A stretch of 64,000 nucleotides of DNA, taken from positions 1,855,501 to 1,919,500 of the forward strand of contig CP099863.1 of assembly GCA_024134725.1 (NCBI GenBank), given 5' to 3'. Origin of the DNA: Bacillus sp. 1780r2a1. GTDB lineage: Bacteria > Bacillota > Bacilli > Bacillales > Bacillaceae_H. How positions within the stretch are numbered: the stretch's first letter is position 1; each line of letters starts with the position of its first letter. Shown here in pieces: positions 33,085 through 42,300 of this stretch. Under the pieces are notes generated by a model. It was not told the origin of the DNA and did no database searches. It worked only from the letters and a program-made list of their open reading frames with translations. A program made the translations under genes and the position numbers.

Positions 33085-33308
33085 GTCAGGCCTTAACAAT
33101 ATCAAAAGAAAAAAAGAAAGCATTGATTGAAGAAATTCAAACATATTTTTTAAACGAACGTGATGAAGAAATTGGAGAGTTAGCAGCGAGTTTACTGCTT
33201 GATTTCTTTGTTGATAAAATTGCTATTGAGTTCTATAACTTAGGCGTTGAAGATTCATATCGTTATATGAGTGATCGTTTAGAAGATTTGTTTGCTATCC
33301 AAAAATAA
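33081..33308 (+). CDS. DUF2164 family protein
   Basis: A 75-residue helical protein starting in an ATGA overlap. The segment IEEIQTYFLNERDEEIGELAASLLLDFFVDKIAIEFYNLG is characteristic of DUF2164, a small family found in Bacilli and proteobacteria with no assigned function. It is the last gene of the operon and is followed by a bidirectional terminator shared with the MMPL transporter gene. Confidence 0.8.
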   Translation: MSQALTISKEKKKALIEEIQTYFLNERDEEIGELAASLLLDFFVDKIAIEFYNLGVEDSYRYMSDRLEDLFAIQK

Positions 33309-33337
33309 CCCTGCAAATTGCAGGGTTATTTTTTATT
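33302..33337. terminator. Bidirectional terminator after the DUF2164 gene
   Basis: AAATAACCCTGCA/TGCAGGGTTATTT stem with an AAT loop, between convergent genes. Confidence 0.87.
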
Positions 33338-35501
33338 TACTTAGCTGTGTGTTTGCTTTCGTAGTTTTTTTTCCAAAAAACCACCAGTTTGCATTGCCTA
33401 ATAGTTTCATAAGAGAAGGGACAAGCAGCATTCGAACAACCGTAGCATCAATAAAGATAGCAAGGGCAATACCAACGCCCATTTGTTTGACAGGTGTAAT
33501 ACCAGTAAAGGCAAATGCACCTGTAATTACAATCATAATAAGGGCGGCGCTTGTAATAATTTTACTTGTTGAAGCTAATCCTTCAACAGTTGCTAGGTTA
33601 TTATCTCCTGTTTGTTCATACACTTCATGAATGCGTGAGATTAAGAATACTTCATAGTCCATACTTAATCCAAATACTAGTCCGAACACAAATACCGGAA
33701 GGACTAAAGCAATATTAGACTCTGTTAAACCGAGATGTCCTCCTTGGAACAGCCAAACAAGCAAACCAAAAGTAGCTGTTAAGCTTAAAATGTTCATAAT
33801 GATTGCTTTCAATGGAATTAAAACGGAACGAAAGGCAATCATAAGGATTAAATAAGTAGATGCTAGGACCAGCAATAAGCCGTAAGGAGCTTTTTCGTAT
33901 ATTTCATCAAAAATTTCTTGTTCAAACTTTGGATATCCGCCTACATACAGTTCCAGATCACCCGGAGTTTTAGAGGCCCACGTCTTTACAAAATCCTTTG
34001 CTTCCTTTGAGCTTTGTTTCGTGTCTAACGTTGCTTTGATAAGCATATAATCATTGTTTACAAATGTATCAACTGCGGGCTTGGTTTGAGCCTTTAGCTG
34101 TTGGTTGTTCAATAGCTGGCTAAGTTCTTCCCCGGAATCTACTTTTAATGCAGTAGGTAAAGAGTCAACTTTTGCGACTAAATCATCTTTTTCTATTTGA
34201 TGAATAAACGATACAACATCATTTAGGGAATCTTCTGCTAACATATCTTCATTGCTTTTTAATACAAAGAAGACGTCTGTAGTGGCTTCATCTGTAAAGC
34301 GCTCATTGTAAATTTCTAAAGCCTTCTTGGAATCATAGTTATCTGGTAGAGCTTCAGAAGATGGAATTTCCAGCTGCATATCCTTAATAGGAAGAAGAGC
34401 TGTTAATAAAATAACAAGGGACATAAGTGTCATAATAACTGGTCGTTTCATTACAAAATGAGCAAAAGAACGCCATTTTGATTGACCTGATTGATCATTT
34501 GTGCGTAGGATACGCAATCGATTTACCTTTTCACCAAGCATTGCTAGAATAGCTGGCAGTAATGTAATGGCTGATAAGACAGCTACAAATACAACAGCCA
34601 TGCCTCCTAACGCTACGTTTTGAAAAATGTCTACTTGTATGAATAACATTCCAGCAAGCCCAATGAATACGCATAGTCCAGAGAAAATGACAGAGCGTCC
34701 AGCTGTTTGAACGGTCTTTTTCACAGCATTTTCTACGCTATTATGTGCGAGCTCTTCTTTAAAACGATTAATAAATAGAAGGGCAAAATCAATACTTAAA
34801 GCTAATCCAATCATTGGTACAACGTTTAAAATAAAGATGGACAATGGTGTTACATGATGAAAGAAATAGACGATTCCCATTGTCGTAATAACCGTCACGA
34901 TGCCGATGATTAAAGGAATACCAGCTGCAACCACGCCACCAAAAGCAAGTAATAAAACAATGAGTGCTACAGGGATTCCAATTGCTTCAGCCTTTGCTAA
35001 ATCCTTTTGGCTAGCTGTATTCATATCTTGAACAATAACAGGTTCACCCGTTAGTTTAACGCTAATTTTATCGTTTTCAATTGGAATATCTCGAAGCTCA
35101 TTCATTTCATTGTCTAAATCAACCGCTGCTTTGTTGAAATGAATAATGCCATACGCAAAGTTACCATCAACGGTATCACTATCTAGAGAAGGAGCATCAA
35201 CTTTTAATACATAGTCCTTTTTATTAATGTTCTCTAAGTAATTGCTTGCGCTCTTAATCAGTTCTTCGTTTGAGACGTTACCGTTTGTTTCAAATAAAAC
35301 AATCGCTTGAGATTCGCTGACGTCAAATTCATCAACAAGAAGCTGTTGTGTTTGCTTAAATTCACCGTCCATCTCAAAGCCATTACCTCCAAGGACAGAT
35401 GGGAGCTTGAGGGCGAAGTAACCAAATGTAACAATCAAAACAATCCATATAGCTAAAAAAAGTTTACGATATCGATATAAAACTGTAGATAGCTTTTTCA
35501 T
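33333..35501 (-). CDS. MMPL/RND-family transporter (YdfJ-like)
   Basis: A 722-residue exporter of the MMPL branch of the RND superfamily. It has two repeats, each one helix, a large extracytoplasmic loop, then five helices. The repeats show PMIGLALSIDFALLFINRFKEE and FGLVFGLSMDYEVFLISRIHE, the conserved S(I/M)DFALL/DYEVFL helix-4 motif that carries the proton relay Asp. GGAGG before ATG 35501 fixes the start. Relatives move lipids or antimicrobials, and the substrate here is unknown. It is a single gene with its promoter region at 35514-35678, where I see no clear operator. Confidence 0.87.
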   Translation of the reverse strand: MKKLSTVLYRYRKLFLAIWIVLIVTFGYFALKLPSVLGGNGFEMDGEFKQTQQLLVDEFDVSESQAIVLFETNGNVSNEELIKSASNYLENINKKDYVLKVDAPSLDSDTVDGNFAYGIIHFNKAAVDLDNEMNELRDIPIENDKISVKLTGEPVIVQDMNTASQKDLAKAEAIGIPVALIVLLLAFGGVVAAGIPLIIGIVTVITTMGIVYFFHHVTPLSIFILNVVPMIGLALSIDFALLFINRFKEELAHNSVENAVKKTVQTAGRSVIFSGLCVFIGLAGMLFIQVDIFQNVALGGMAVVFVAVLSAITLLPAILAMLGEKVNRLRILRTNDQSGQSKWRSFAHFVMKRPVIMTLMSLVILLTALLPIKDMQLEIPSSEALPDNYDSKKALEIYNERFTDEATTDVFFVLKSNEDMLAEDSLNDVVSFIHQIEKDDLVAKVDSLPTALKVDSGEELSQLLNNQQLKAQTKPAVDTFVNNDYMLIKATLDTKQSSKEAKDFVKTWASKTPGDLELYVGGYPKFEQEIFDEIYEKAPYGLLLVLASTYLILMIAFRSVLIPLKAIIMNILSLTATFGLLVWLFQGGHLGLTESNIALVLPVFVFGLVFGLSMDYEVFLISRIHEVYEQTGDNNLATVEGLASTSKIITSAALIMIVITGAFAFTGITPVKQMGVGIALAIFIDATVVRMLLVPSLMKLLGNANWWFFGKKTTKANTQLSK

Positions 35502-35678
35502 AATAACCTCCATTTCTATATAACTACTAGCCTATTTTATAACAACCACTCATACAAATAGAAGTTATTTGGCACATTTAGTAGCAAATTAATTGTCAGT
35601 TGTAACAAAGAAAAACTTGTTTATTTTCTTCATAAAAAAGGAACACTACACTATACAATCATTTGGGTAGGTGTTTTA

Positions 35679-36530
35679 ATGAATCTAGAAAAAAAATTCG
35701 TTTGTCAAACGGAATATGACGTTTTAAAAGAAGTAATTGTTTGTCCTCCTACATATATGGAAATTAAAGAAGTCATTAATGAAACACAAAAGCACTATGC
35801 TGGAGAAAATATTGATGAAAACAAAGCTAGTAAGCAGCATAAAACATTTGTACAGTATCTTCGTACACAAGGTATTAACGTTATTGAGCTAAAAGCAGAC
35901 AAAAGGTTTCCAGAACAAGTGTTTACACGAGATATTGGATATGTTCTTGGCGACGTAATTCTTGTTTCTAAAATGGGTAGCGATATTCGTGAAGGTGAAG
36001 AAGCCTATTTGACAGAATGGTTAAACAATCATCACTTGCCTTATTATCAAGTAAGGGATGACTCAATTGAAGGCGGCGATGTAATTATTAACGGAGAGGA
36101 TATTTATATTGGCGTAAGTAGTAGAACGACTATTGAGGCTACCAAGCAGGTTCAGGCAAAGCTTCCTCACATGAACGTTATACCAGTTCCTATTAAAGAG
36201 GGATATTTACACTTAGACTGTGTTTTTAATATTATTTCTAAAACAGAAGCGTTAATTTATCCCGATGCTCTTGATAAAAAGGAAATCGCTTTATTAAATG
36301 AACGATTTGATTTAATTGAAGTAACGGAAGAAGAGCAGTTTACATTGGGGACGAACGTATTTTCAATTGGAAATAAAACGGTCATTAGTTTACCTGTAAA
36401 TAATCAAGTGAATGAAACGCTTCGCAAAAGAGGGTTTGAAGTGGTTGAAATTGATATTTCGGAGATTATTAAATCAGGAGGATCGTTTCGATGCTGTACG
36501 TTACCTCTTCAAAGAGAAGCAAAGAAATAG
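35679..36530 (+). CDS. Amidinotransferase / dimethylarginine-dimethylaminohydrolase-like enzyme (YkgA-like)
   Basis: A 283-residue pentein-fold enzyme of the guanidino-group modifying superfamily. Active-site elements are RDIGYV (Asp), SIEGGDVI (Glu-Asp), YLHLDCVF (His) and the nucleophilic cysteine in GSFRCCTLPLQRE. It most resembles Bacillus YkgA and DDAH-like hydrolases that release citrulline or a related ureido product. The exact substrate (arginine derivative or agmatine-like) is not certain. The ATG at 35679 has only a modest GGGTAGGTG upstream. It precedes the BrkB-like membrane gene by 60 bp. Confidence 0.82.
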   Translation: MNLEKKFVCQTEYDVLKEVIVCPPTYMEIKEVINETQKHYAGENIDENKASKQHKTFVQYLRTQGINVIELKADKRFPEQVFTRDIGYVLGDVILVSKMGSDIREGEEAYLTEWLNNHHLPYYQVRDDSIEGGDVIINGEDIYIGVSSRTTIEATKQVQAKLPHMNVIPVPIKEGYLHLDCVFNIISKTEALIYPDALDKKEIALLNERFDLIEVTEEEQFTLGTNVFSIGNKTVISLPVNNQVNETLRKRGFEVVEIDISEIIKSGGSFRCCTLPLQREAKK

Positions 36531-36590
36531 GATTACAGAGAAGAGAAACCGGGAAAAAATAAGTTGAAAAGTTATGAAATGGGGGATTCA

Positions 36591-37442
36591 ATGCAAGGCA
36601 TCATTGGTTTTGTAAAAAAACTAATAACTGAGATTAAAAAGGATAATGCTACGGGACTTGCAGCAGAGCAAGCATATTACTACATGCTTTCGCTGTTTCC
36701 GATGCTCATTTTGCTTTTGTCAATAATACCATATTTATCTATTGATACAAACGATGCGATAAGCGTATTAGAAAGCGTTATGCCAGGTGAAACAGCAGAT
36801 ATATTTAAAGAAAATGTCGTTCAGTTTATCAATAACCCAAACGGTGGCTTGTTGACAATTGGTATTTTAGGGACAATTTGGTCAGCATCAAATGGAATGA
36901 ACGCATTTATGCGAGCGATGAATGAAGCGTATAATGTAAAAGAAACTCGTTCATTTATAAAAGTGCGTGGTTTATCAATACTCCTAACAATTGGATTAAT
37001 TGTAACACTTGTAATGGCACTTATTTTACCTGTTTTTGGGGGTGTTATTTTAAAAGGATTAGTAAGCTGGGGGTTGCCAGCTAGCTTTGGGGCGTTTTTA
37101 AGCGTTTTAAGGTGGATTATAGGTATAACAATTACGATTGCTGTATTATCTATGTTATACCGGCTAGCACCTAATAAGAAGTTTCCTCTTGCACATGTAT
37201 GGCCTGGTGCTGTGGCAGCAACGCTTCTGTGGCAGCTTACGTCTCTTGGTTTTTCATTTTATGTAAGTAATTTCGGTAACTACTCAGCTACTTATGGAAG
37301 TTTAGGAGGCGTAATCGTGTTAATGCTATGGTTATTCTTAACCGGTTTAATCCTAGTTGTTGGCGGTGAAATTAACGCGATATATCATCGAGATCGAACA
37401 ATACCTCCTGTTACAAAAAATGACCAAATAGCGGTGGATTAG
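36591..37442 (+). CDS. YihY/BrkB-family inner membrane protein (YfkH-like)
   Basis: A 283-residue membrane protein with about six helices. It has family hallmarks near the N-terminus (GLAAEQAYYYMLSLFPMLILLLS) and at the third membrane block (GSLGGVIVLMLWLFLTGLILVVGGEINA). This is the former tRNA-processing-RNase-BN assignment, now regarded as a membrane protein of unknown function, possibly lipid transport. ATG 36591 after GGGGGA is chosen over a TTG at 36564. A strong terminator follows. Confidence 0.85.
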   Translation: MQGIIGFVKKLITEIKKDNATGLAAEQAYYYMLSLFPMLILLLSIIPYLSIDTNDAISVLESVMPGETADIFKENVVQFINNPNGGLLTIGILGTIWSASNGMNAFMRAMNEAYNVKETRSFIKVRGLSILLTIGLIVTLVMALILPVFGGVILKGLVSWGLPASFGAFLSVLRWIIGITITIAVLSMLYRLAPNKKFPLAHVWPGAVAATLLWQLTSLGFSFYVSNFGNYSATYGSLGGVIVLMLWLFLTGLILVVGGEINAIYHRDRTIPPVTKNDQIAVD

Positions 37443-37443
37443 G

Positions 37444-37478
37444 AAAAGACGGCTTCTTATTGGAAGCCGTCTTTTTTT
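37444..37478. terminator. Terminator after the BrkB-like gene
   Basis: AAAGACGGCTTC/GAAGCCGTCTTT stem plus T7. It also covers the end of the convergent small gene. Confidence 0.88.
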
Positions 37479-37735
37479 ACTACTCTTTTACATGTATCAA
37501 CTGTATATAAAAATGCTGCTTGTTTATAAGCAATATCATTTTTAATAGCAGCCTGGGTTTCCGATAACTGATTCGATTGGTATTGGATAGAAGAAATACC
37601 ATGTTGAATAGTCTCGTTTGCTATTGTAATTTGGTCCATAGTTGGCGTTATCTCCTTTTTAAAAGTGATAATGCGATAAATGAAAAAACAAGTAGACACA
37701 ATTATAAGTGCAAGGCTTAAGTAGATAATAACCAA
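37457..37735 (-). CDS. Small DUF948-like membrane-anchored protein
   Basis: About 92 residues: an N-terminal membrane helix (VIIYLSLALIIVSTCFFIYRI) followed by a cytoplasmic amphipathic coiled segment (EITPTMDQITIANETIQHGISSIQ). The pattern is that of DUF948 proteins, small cell-wall-stress-associated membrane proteins. The start is taken as TTG 37735, 8 bases after AAGGAG. The frame stays open further upstream, but without a better signal. Its 3' end lies under the neighbouring terminator. Confidence 0.58.
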   Translation of the reverse strand: MVIIYLSLALIIVSTCFFIYRIITFKKEITPTMDQITIANETIQHGISSIQYQSNQLSETQAAIKNDIAYKQAAFLYTVDTCKRVVKKDGFQ

Positions 37736-37878
37736 ATTCTTCAACTCCTTAAGTAAAAGTGATCTTATGAATAAATTACCCTCATCTCCTGTTTTTAAAC
37801 GAGGAGTAGGTATGGAGCTTAATCTCAATACGCAAATATTACTTCCTCTTTATGTTTGGAATTATTTTCTTGTTTTTG

Positions 37879-37912
37879 TTGATTCAAAAAAGACTAAAAT
37901 GGTACAATAGAC
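37879..37912 (+). promoter_or_regulatory. Promoter of the RRNPP-like regulator
   Basis: TTGATT (37879-37884), 18 bases, TACAAT (37903-37908). The -10 region TAAAATGGTACAATAGAC recurs with one change at 39165-39182. Confidence 0.55.
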
Positions 37913-37974
37913 TTATAAAATATGATAGAACGTTGTTTTAACAGGTTTTATTGAGAACAAATAAGGTGATTTTT

Positions 37975-38868
37975 TTGAACGACAGAAAGCATGTAGGAAA
38001 ACTTATTCAAAATTTAAGAAATATAGCCAATTTATCTCAAGAAGAGCTTTCGAGCGGAATATGTTCTAAAGAAGAACTTGATTTGTATGAAGCAGGAGCA
38101 GAAGCAATTCCAGGTGACATTTTGTATAAAATATCAAAGCGGCTAGGCGTAACCATGAATTATTTTTTTGAAGTAGGAGAGCTAACTCCTAACGATTATT
38201 CTAAAGAAATTAAAGAGACCATTCGCTATTATATTCGTAAAAGAAATTATGAAATGGTGTTGCATGTAGTAAACAAGGAAAAGGAAAACCCAATGTTTCA
38301 AGATCCGTTTCATGCTCAGTTTTTTTTATGGCATGAAGCGATTTGTGACTATTATATTCATCATTCTTTTCCAACAGCTCTAGAAAAATTAGAGCGAGCT
38401 ATTTCGTTTACTCGAACTAGTGAGCATTTTTATTCTGAAAAAGAAATAGCAATTTTAAATAGTATTGCTATTATTTACGAGGAAGAAGGACATTTAAAAA
38501 AAGCATTTAGTACGTATATGGAAGCTCTTCAACATATTACGCTTCTTCCAAAGTTAAAAGATCCGCTTGTAAAAATTCGCATTCTCTATGGGCTTTCAAA
38601 AGCGCTGTGTGAAATGAAACGTTATGAAAAATCAATTAAGTATGGGAAGCTTGGTTTAGAACTTTGTGTAAAGCATGAAACTCTATATTTATTAGGTGAG
38701 CTACATTACCAAGTAGGTGAGTCCTTATATAAAATTGGCAAAGATGAAGAAGGGTTATCCTATCTCCAAAAATCGATACACGTATTTGAAATTGAAGAAA
38801 ACGAACGATTTGTTTCGTTAGTTGAGAAAGAGATACAGATATTACAAAACGAAATACAACAATTGTAG
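37975..38868 (+). CDS. Helix-turn-helix regulator with TPR-like repeats (RRNPP-like)
   Basis: A 297-residue protein. The N-terminal XRE-type helix-turn-helix (VGKLIQNLRNIANLSQEELSSGICSKEELDLYE) covers residues 5-65. From about residue 80 on it consists of helical hairpins readable as TPR repeats (ILNSIAIIYEEEGHLKKAFSTYMEALQ, LYLLGELHYQVGESLYKIGKDEEGLSYLQKSI). This is the layout of the PlcR/NprR peptide-sensing regulators. TTG 37975 has AAGGTGA at good distance; TTG 37951 is an alternative. No signal-peptide gene is evident next to it, so peptide sensing is inference. A terminator follows directly. Confidence 0.82.
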   Translation: MNDRKHVGKLIQNLRNIANLSQEELSSGICSKEELDLYEAGAEAIPGDILYKISKRLGVTMNYFFEVGELTPNDYSKEIKETIRYYIRKRNYEMVLHVVNKEKENPMFQDPFHAQFFLWHEAICDYYIHHSFPTALEKLERAISFTRTSEHFYSEKEIAILNSIAIIYEEEGHLKKAFSTYMEALQHITLLPKLKDPLVKIRILYGLSKALCEMKRYEKSIKYGKLGLELCVKHETLYLLGELHYQVGESLYKIGKDEEGLSYLQKSIHVFEIEENERFVSLVEKEIQILQNEIQQL

Positions 38869-38874
38869 GAAACG

Positions 38875-38909
38875 AAAAGAATCTAAAGGCGCTTTAGGTT
38901 CTTTTTTTT
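38875..38909 (+). terminator. Terminator of the RRNPP-like regulator
   Basis: AAAAGAA-CTAAAG/CTTTAG-TTCTTTT stem with a GCG loop and T8. Confidence 0.85.
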
Positions 38910-39337
38910 GATTAAAAATGAAAAATAAGTAAAAATAACTAGGTCGTGGAAAGATGTTTTATTAACCTGCTATCATAATGATATTTTGTTAAGATAATAA
39001 TTTATCTTCTTGTTGATGATGGAAATCTTGATTGGTTGTTCATCTAATAAATATGTCGAATAAGCTAATATTTTCGTAGAATTTTAGATTTTTTTATAGT
39101 TTGTCAGAGAATATGACAGAGATAAGGGTACAAGGACAGTTTTTTTTGCATAAGATCCAAAAAATAAAATGATACAATAGACCTTTTTATTTACCTTTCA
39201 TTTCCAAAATATAGGTATATTAATGATGTGCAAAGGAATGTTTACAAATAAATCGAAAAATTTACAACTTATTTAAAATCTTTTCTGCTATACTATTTTT
39301 GAACAGTCAACTAATCTACTTGAAAGGTGAATGATAC
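38910..39337 (+). promoter_or_regulatory. Intergenic region with possible PhoP boxes before the nucleotidase gene
   Basis: TTTACA (39241-39246), TTTACA (39261-39266) and TTTAAA (39272-39277) are PhoP-like half-sites; the last two are 11 bp apart. A -10 TATACT is at 39289-39294, placing the sites at about -60 to -24. The region also holds an inverted repeat TTGTCA-N6-TATGACA-like (39101-39118) and a near-copy of the upstream regulator promoter. I see no gene in it. Confidence 0.45.
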
Positions 39338-42300
39338 ATGAAAAAGGCTAAACACAACAAAGCGAAGAAAATATTATCAACCTCTCTGGCGTTATCGTTA
39401 TTATCAATGCCTATTGTAACAACTACTGTATCTGCTTCTAATAATCATGAGAACCACCAGAATTCATCCGAAAAAAAAGAGAAGCATTCGGGGAAGAAAG
39501 ATTCAATCGTCAAAATGCGCTTAATGGAAACAACTGATATTCATACGAATCTATTAAACTATGATTATTACAAAGATGCTCCTTATGAAAAAGTAGGATT
39601 AGTGAAGACGGCTTCGCTTGTTAAGCAGGCGCGCAGCGAAGTGAAAAACAGTTTATTAGTTGATAATGGTGACTTAATTCAAGGGACACCGTTAGGTACA
39701 TATAAAGCAACGGTAAAACCGCTTAAAAAGGGTGAAGTTCATCCCGTCTTTAAAGCAATGAACGAAATGGACTACGATGTTGCAACTCTAGGAAATCATG
39801 AATTTAACTACGGTTTAGATTATTTGGAAGAAGCTTACAATGATGCTGAATTCCCTTACATCAATGCCAATGTATATATTGATGATCATGATAACAACCC
39901 TGATAATGATAAAAATAAATTTACACCTTATAAGATTGTAAATAAAAAAGTTGTAGATGAAAACGGAAAGAATCATGTTATTAAAGTAGGCTTTATTGGT
40001 TTTGTTCCTCCTCAAATTAACGAGTGGGATAAAGCAAAGTTAGACGGTAAGGTAATTACGAAAGACATTGTAGAAACAGCGAATAAGTTTGTACCAGAAA
40101 TGAAGAAAAAAGGAGCAGATGTTGTCATTGCTCTAGCTCATTCTGGATTTAGCAGCAATAAAAATAACTCTGAAGATACAATTTATGCGCTAAGTGAAGT
40201 ACAAGGTATCGATGCCATTACGTTCTCTCATACGCACAAAGTATTTCCAGCAAAAACAGAAGCAGCGCTTGATGGCTTATTCTTAGATGCCAATAAAAAA
40301 CCGCTTCCAGGCGTAGATAATGCAAAAGGAACAATCAACGGTGTGCCAGCGGTGCAAGCTGGTTATGGTGGAGGTTCTCTAGGATTAATTGACCTGTCTT
40401 TAGAAAAGAAAAAGGGCAAGTGGTCCGTTATAAACTCACAGTCTTCAACAAGAGAGATCTATAAAGATGTAAAAGATCCACAAACAGGAAAAACAGTAAC
40501 ACAAAGTACGGTAGAATCCGACAAAAAGATTTTAAAAGCAATTCAAAAAGATCATATGGATACAGTAAATTATGTAAATACGCCGATTGGTAAAACAACG
40601 GATGATATTCACAGCTACTTTGCGCTTGTTCAAGACGACCCGTCTATTCAAGTTGTCACCAACGCTCAAAAATGGTACGCAGAAAAATATATTGCTGATA
40701 ACAAGCCTGAATATAAAGACCTTCCAATTCTATCAGTGGGTGCACCGTTTAAAGCTGGTCGAAACGGAGTAGATGAATTTACAGAGATCAAAAAAGGCGA
40801 CTTAACTATTCGCAGCGCAGGCGATTTATATTTGTATGATAATACGTTAAAAGCAGTTAAAGTAAAAGGTTCAGTTGTAAAAGAATGGATTGAAATGTCA
40901 GCTGGAAAATTTAATCAAATTACGCCTGGCAAATCAGAAGAGCAGCAGCTTTTAAACCCGTCATTCCCTGTATACAACTTCGACGTAATTGATGGTGTTC
41001 AGTATCAAATTGATGTAACGAAGCCAGCTAAATACGATGGAAATGGTAACGTAATTAATGCGAACTCAAGTCGTGTTACGAACTTAACGTATGACGGTAA
41101 GCCAATTGATTTAAACCAAGAGTTTATCGTTGTAACAAATAACTATCGTGCAAGTGGAGGCGGAAACTTCCCAGGTCTTAAAGGCAGTGAGCTAGTTGTA
41201 GATTCGGCAGATGAAAATCGCCAAATCTTAATGGATTATATTACAGAACAAAAAGAAATTACGCCAACTGCTGACAACAACTGGTCTATTGCGCCGATTA
41301 AAGGAGAAGCGAATGTTACCTTTACATCGTCTCCAAAAGGAGAAAGCTATGTAAAAGAAGGTAGCAACATTTCTTATACAAATAAAACAAATGACCAAGG
41401 ATTTGGAATCTTCAAACTGAACCTAAGCGGTGGAACTTCAACAGATCCGGTTAAGGTTCAACTATTAGGGATGAACGACCTTCACGGTCAGCTAGATACG
41501 GATACAAAATTAACCCTAAACGGACAAAGTGTTCTTGCCGGTAGCATGGAGTACACAGCAGCAGCAATCAAACAGCGTGAAAAAGAAAATGAAAACACGC
41601 TTTTAGTTCATTCAGGGGATATGATTGGTGGAAGTCCACTTATTTCAGCTTTGTTCCAAGATGAGCCAACGGTTGAAGTAATGGAGGCAATGGGCTTTGA
41701 TGTAGGTACGCTTGGAAACCACGAATTTGATGAGGGAATTGCTGAGTTACACCGCATGATAAAAGGTGGCGATCATCCCAAAGGCAATCCAGGATACGAT
41801 GGCATGAACTTCCCAGTTGTAGCAGCAAACGCGTATGATACCTCAACAAATAAGCTAATTACCGAGCCTTACGCAGTTAAAGAAGTAGGGGGCCAAAAGA
41901 TTGGTTTCATTGGAGTTGTAACGCAAGAAACTCCTTCCATGATTGTTCAAAAAGGAAATGAAACGTTAAAAATCACTGATGAAGCAACAGCAATTAACAA
42001 GTATACAAAAGAGTTAAAAGACCAAGGTGTAAAGGCAATTGTTGTACTAGCTCATAACCCATCTGTGCAAAACGGACGAGCAGATGCGTTTGATGCTGCC
42101 GATATTGCAGAAAAAGTCGATGATGAAGTAGATGTGATTTTTGCTGCTCATAACCATGCAAAAGTTAATCAAGTTGTTGATAATAAATTAATTGTTCAAG
42201 CGTATTCATACGGTTCTGCGTTTTCTGATGTAGATGTTGAAATAGACCCTACTACAGGAGATATTAGTAAAAAACAAGCAGAAATTGTGACTGTATATCA

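Noticed and set aside
33292-33630. Plus-strand open frame of 112 codons
   Set aside because: It is antisense to the conserved C-terminal repeat of the MMPL transporter and begins inside the terminator region.
38990-39235. Short peptides downstream of the RRNPP-like regulator as candidate pheromones (15-17 codons)
   Set aside because: No ribosome binding site, no signal-peptide shape, and the second overlaps the PhoP-like sites.
39815-40015. Minus-strand open frame inside the nucleotidase gene
   Set aside because: A low-complexity Ile/Asn-rich shadow of the real coding frame, without start signals.
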